A stretch of DNA of 15,850 nt from the NCBI GenBank assembly GCA_900321845.1, contig ONXT01000073.1, forward strand, positions 1-15,850. Reading direction: 5' to 3'. The position numbers were made by a program, and so were the translations under genes. Below the pieces are notes generated by a model. That model was not told where the DNA came from, did not search any database, and saw only the letters and a list, made by a program, of their open reading frames with translations. The stretch comes from an uncultured Bacteroidales bacterium (lineage in GTDB: Bacteria; Bacteroidota; Bacteroidia; Bacteroidales; WCHB1-69). Shown here piece by piece: positions 14,488-15,850 of this stretch (its first letter is position 1; each line of letters starts with the position of its first letter).

Positions 14488-15850
14488 TTACTCCTCGTTG
14501 TGTACGCAACGTACGCTGTATCCGAACTCGCCAGAGGTGGGTTCTATTTCAATCGTACCGCACTGCGAGCCGAATTGGCAGGCATGGAAGACGGAGGATG
14601 CGGGAGTGTACGACCACAAGTAGGTCGTTACATACAGATACTCGAAACGGCCACTCTCGGGATTGAAGATACCAGCGGGCTCGGCACTGAAACCGCTGGT
14701 GTTGGTACCAGGGTTGAGCCAGTGATCCGTTGTCATCAATCTGGGGGCATCGTAGTGTACCATCAGGTCGGCAAAGTCCTCGTCATCGGGGATGTGCCAT
14801 CCGTCGGGGCAGATGCCCTGCACTTGCGTCGGCAAACTGCGGGAGAGCTTGGTTGCGGCATAGTAGTCGTAGAGGTATCCGTAGGTGGTCAGGTCGGTGC
14901 CGGGATATTGCATGTGTGGCACCTCGCCACCGCCCTGTGCCGCCGTGTAGTGCGTGGTGCGCATGTTGGGAACCGTCCAGCAGTTGCTGCCCGCACGAAC
15001 TGTTCCGTACACGTTGCCGTCTCCGTCGGTCGCGGTCATCGTTCCGCCGCAAGGCGGATAAAGAACGGTCACAACCTGCGTGAATTCAAGGAATCCACCG
15101 CATTCGTCGATGACCTTCCAAGTGATGGTGTAGGGACTGAGGTCTGCGCTGAAGCGGTTGTCAAGCGGACCGTTCGTGTTTTGTACTGTCAAGGTCATGT
15201 CGGTCATATTGTTCGTGAGAATGTGGTTGAGATTGATCAAGGTGTCGCTGCGACCGTACAAGAGCACGACCGTCGTGTCGGGGCAAGTGAATTCCACGTT
15301 TCCGGGCGTATAGATGGAGGGCCTGATAGTGATGTGCTGTGTGTGGGATGTGCTGTTGTTGCACAGGTCAGTCAATGTCCACTGGCGGTTGATGACGCGG
15401 TTCCCAGAATCGTTGCCGGTGGTGTCAAGGTCGATCCATACTGCCTCGATGCCTGTTGCGCAATTGTCGGCTTCATCGGTCACGTCGCCCGTGATAGCGA
15501 TATCGGCATTGATGATGCCACCTGTCTCACGACAGAGTGTAGTGTCGGCGGGTACCGTGAAGGTGGGTGCTTCGATGTCTTTCACCTCGAACGACGAAGT
15601 TTGGGTGAAGGTGCAGTTGAAGTGGTCGGTCACGGTTACGTTGACGGAGTAGGTGTTCCCGCAATCGTTGGCACCGATTTGTACAGCCGTCGTGTTGGCG
15701 GCGTCGGCATCGGTGGCATCTCCACTCCATACGTAGTGGTAGTCAGGCGTGCCGCCCGTCACTGTGACGCTGATAGCGTAGTTGCCCTGATTGGGGCAGG
15801 TGTTGGCAGGGTTGGTAATGACTGCATTCAGTGCATCTGGCTCGGTGAGG
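14488..15850 (-). CDS. Large secreted repeat protein ending in a FISUMP domain, C-terminal part
   Basis: The frame runs from the window end without a stop or credible start, so the 5' part is missing; 453 residues are visible. Residues about 1-90 (visible numbering) resemble an Ig-like/SprB-type repeat: LTEPDALNAVITNPANTCPN, then TGGTPDYHYVWSG, then VNVTVTDHFNC. Residues about 91-176 form a HYR-like repeat with APTFTVPADTTLC, DEADNC and RQWTLTDLCNNS. Residues about 177-265 look like another Ig-like unit ending in WKVIDECGGF. Residues about 267-453 are a FISUMP domain with GYLYDYYAATKL, QGICPDGWHIP, GFSAEPAGIF and terminal SVRCVHNEE. Such repeat chains are typical of exported adhesin-like proteins of Bacteroidota. 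No Type IX secretion sorting domain follows the FISUMP domain, so anchoring is unclear. Function of FISUMP is unknown. A terminator lies directly downstream. Confidence 0.85.
   Translation of the reverse strand, partial: LTEPDALNAVITNPANTCPNQGNYAISVTVTGGTPDYHYVWSGDATDADAANTTAVQIGANDCGNTYSVNVTVTDHFNCTFTQTSSFEVKDIEAPTFTVPADTTLCRETGGIINADIAITGDVTDEADNCATGIEAVWIDLDTTGNDSGNRVINRQWTLTDLCNNSTSHTQHITIRPSIYTPGNVEFTCPDTTVVLLYGRSDTLINLNHILTNNMTDMTLTVQNTNGPLDNRFSADLSPYTITWKVIDECGGFLEFTQVVTVLYPPCGGTMTATDGDGNVYGTVRAGSNCWTVPNMRTTHYTAAQGGGEVPHMQYPGTDLTTYGYLYDYYAATKLSRSLPTQVQGICPDGWHIPDDEDFADLMVHYDAPRLMTTDHWLNPGTNTSGFSAEPAGIFNPESGRFEYLYVTTYLWSYTPASSVFHACQFGSQCGTIEIEPTSGEFGYSVRCVHNEE

Noticed and set aside
1..15850. 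CRISPR array, insertion sequence, prophage or defence island
   Set aside because: No regularly spaced repeats, transposase, integrase or defence-type genes were found; the content is core housekeeping and envelope genes.

Overview
The window looks like chromosomal core sequence from a member of the Bacteroidota, probably Bacteroidales. The basis is TAnnTTTG promoter boxes upstream of several genes, A/T-rich leaders mostly without Shine-Dalgarno sequences, an alternative GlmU-like protein and DUF748/FISUMP proteins of types common in that phylum, and zinc-independent (type B) ribosomal protein L31. No rRNA, tRNA, insertion sequence, phage gene or CRISPR array was seen. Coding density is high and no gene-free stretch exceeds 300 bases.

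Layout: only the first gene, the 3' end of a DUF748 (AsmA-like) protein, lies on the + strand. It converges on a long series of - strand genes. Read in their direction of transcription (from high to low coordinate) these are: (a) the C-terminal part of a large secreted FISUMP protein with Ig/HYR-like repeats, cut by the window end and closed by a terminator; (b) rpmE2 with its own promoter and a strong terminator; (c) a tightly packed unit of a GlmU-like protein, Lon protease and a Maf nucleotide pyrophosphatase; (d) a promoter, then a unit of an LPG_synthase_TM-type (UPF0104) membrane protein, a stand-alone heptose-phosphate adenylyltransferase (RfaE2) and an M23 peptidase with a LysM domain; (e) a membrane-anchored predicted pseudokinase with an extracytoplasmic FISUMP domain; (f) lipid A genes lpxD and lpxC, separated by a terminator, followed 3 bp after lpxC by a DUF2156/GNAT protein.

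Most genes serve the cell envelope: lipid A synthesis (LpxD, LpxC), an amino-sugar nucleotide (GlmU-like), LPS heptose (RfaE2), peptidoglycan trimming (M23), membrane lipid or aminoacyl chemistry (UPF0104 and DUF2156) and surface proteins (FISUMP). Lon and Maf are housekeeping functions.

The points most worth a second look are: the pseudokinase-transmembrane-FISUMP protein, whose kinase domain has lost several catalytic residues; a free-standing LpxC where Bacteroidota usually have an LpxC-FabZ fusion, with a DUF2156/GNAT gene where lpxA would be expected; and separate genes for relatives of the two halves of MprF in one window. Two starts were moved downstream from the longest open frame: rfaE2 to 8613 and rpmE2 to 14333.
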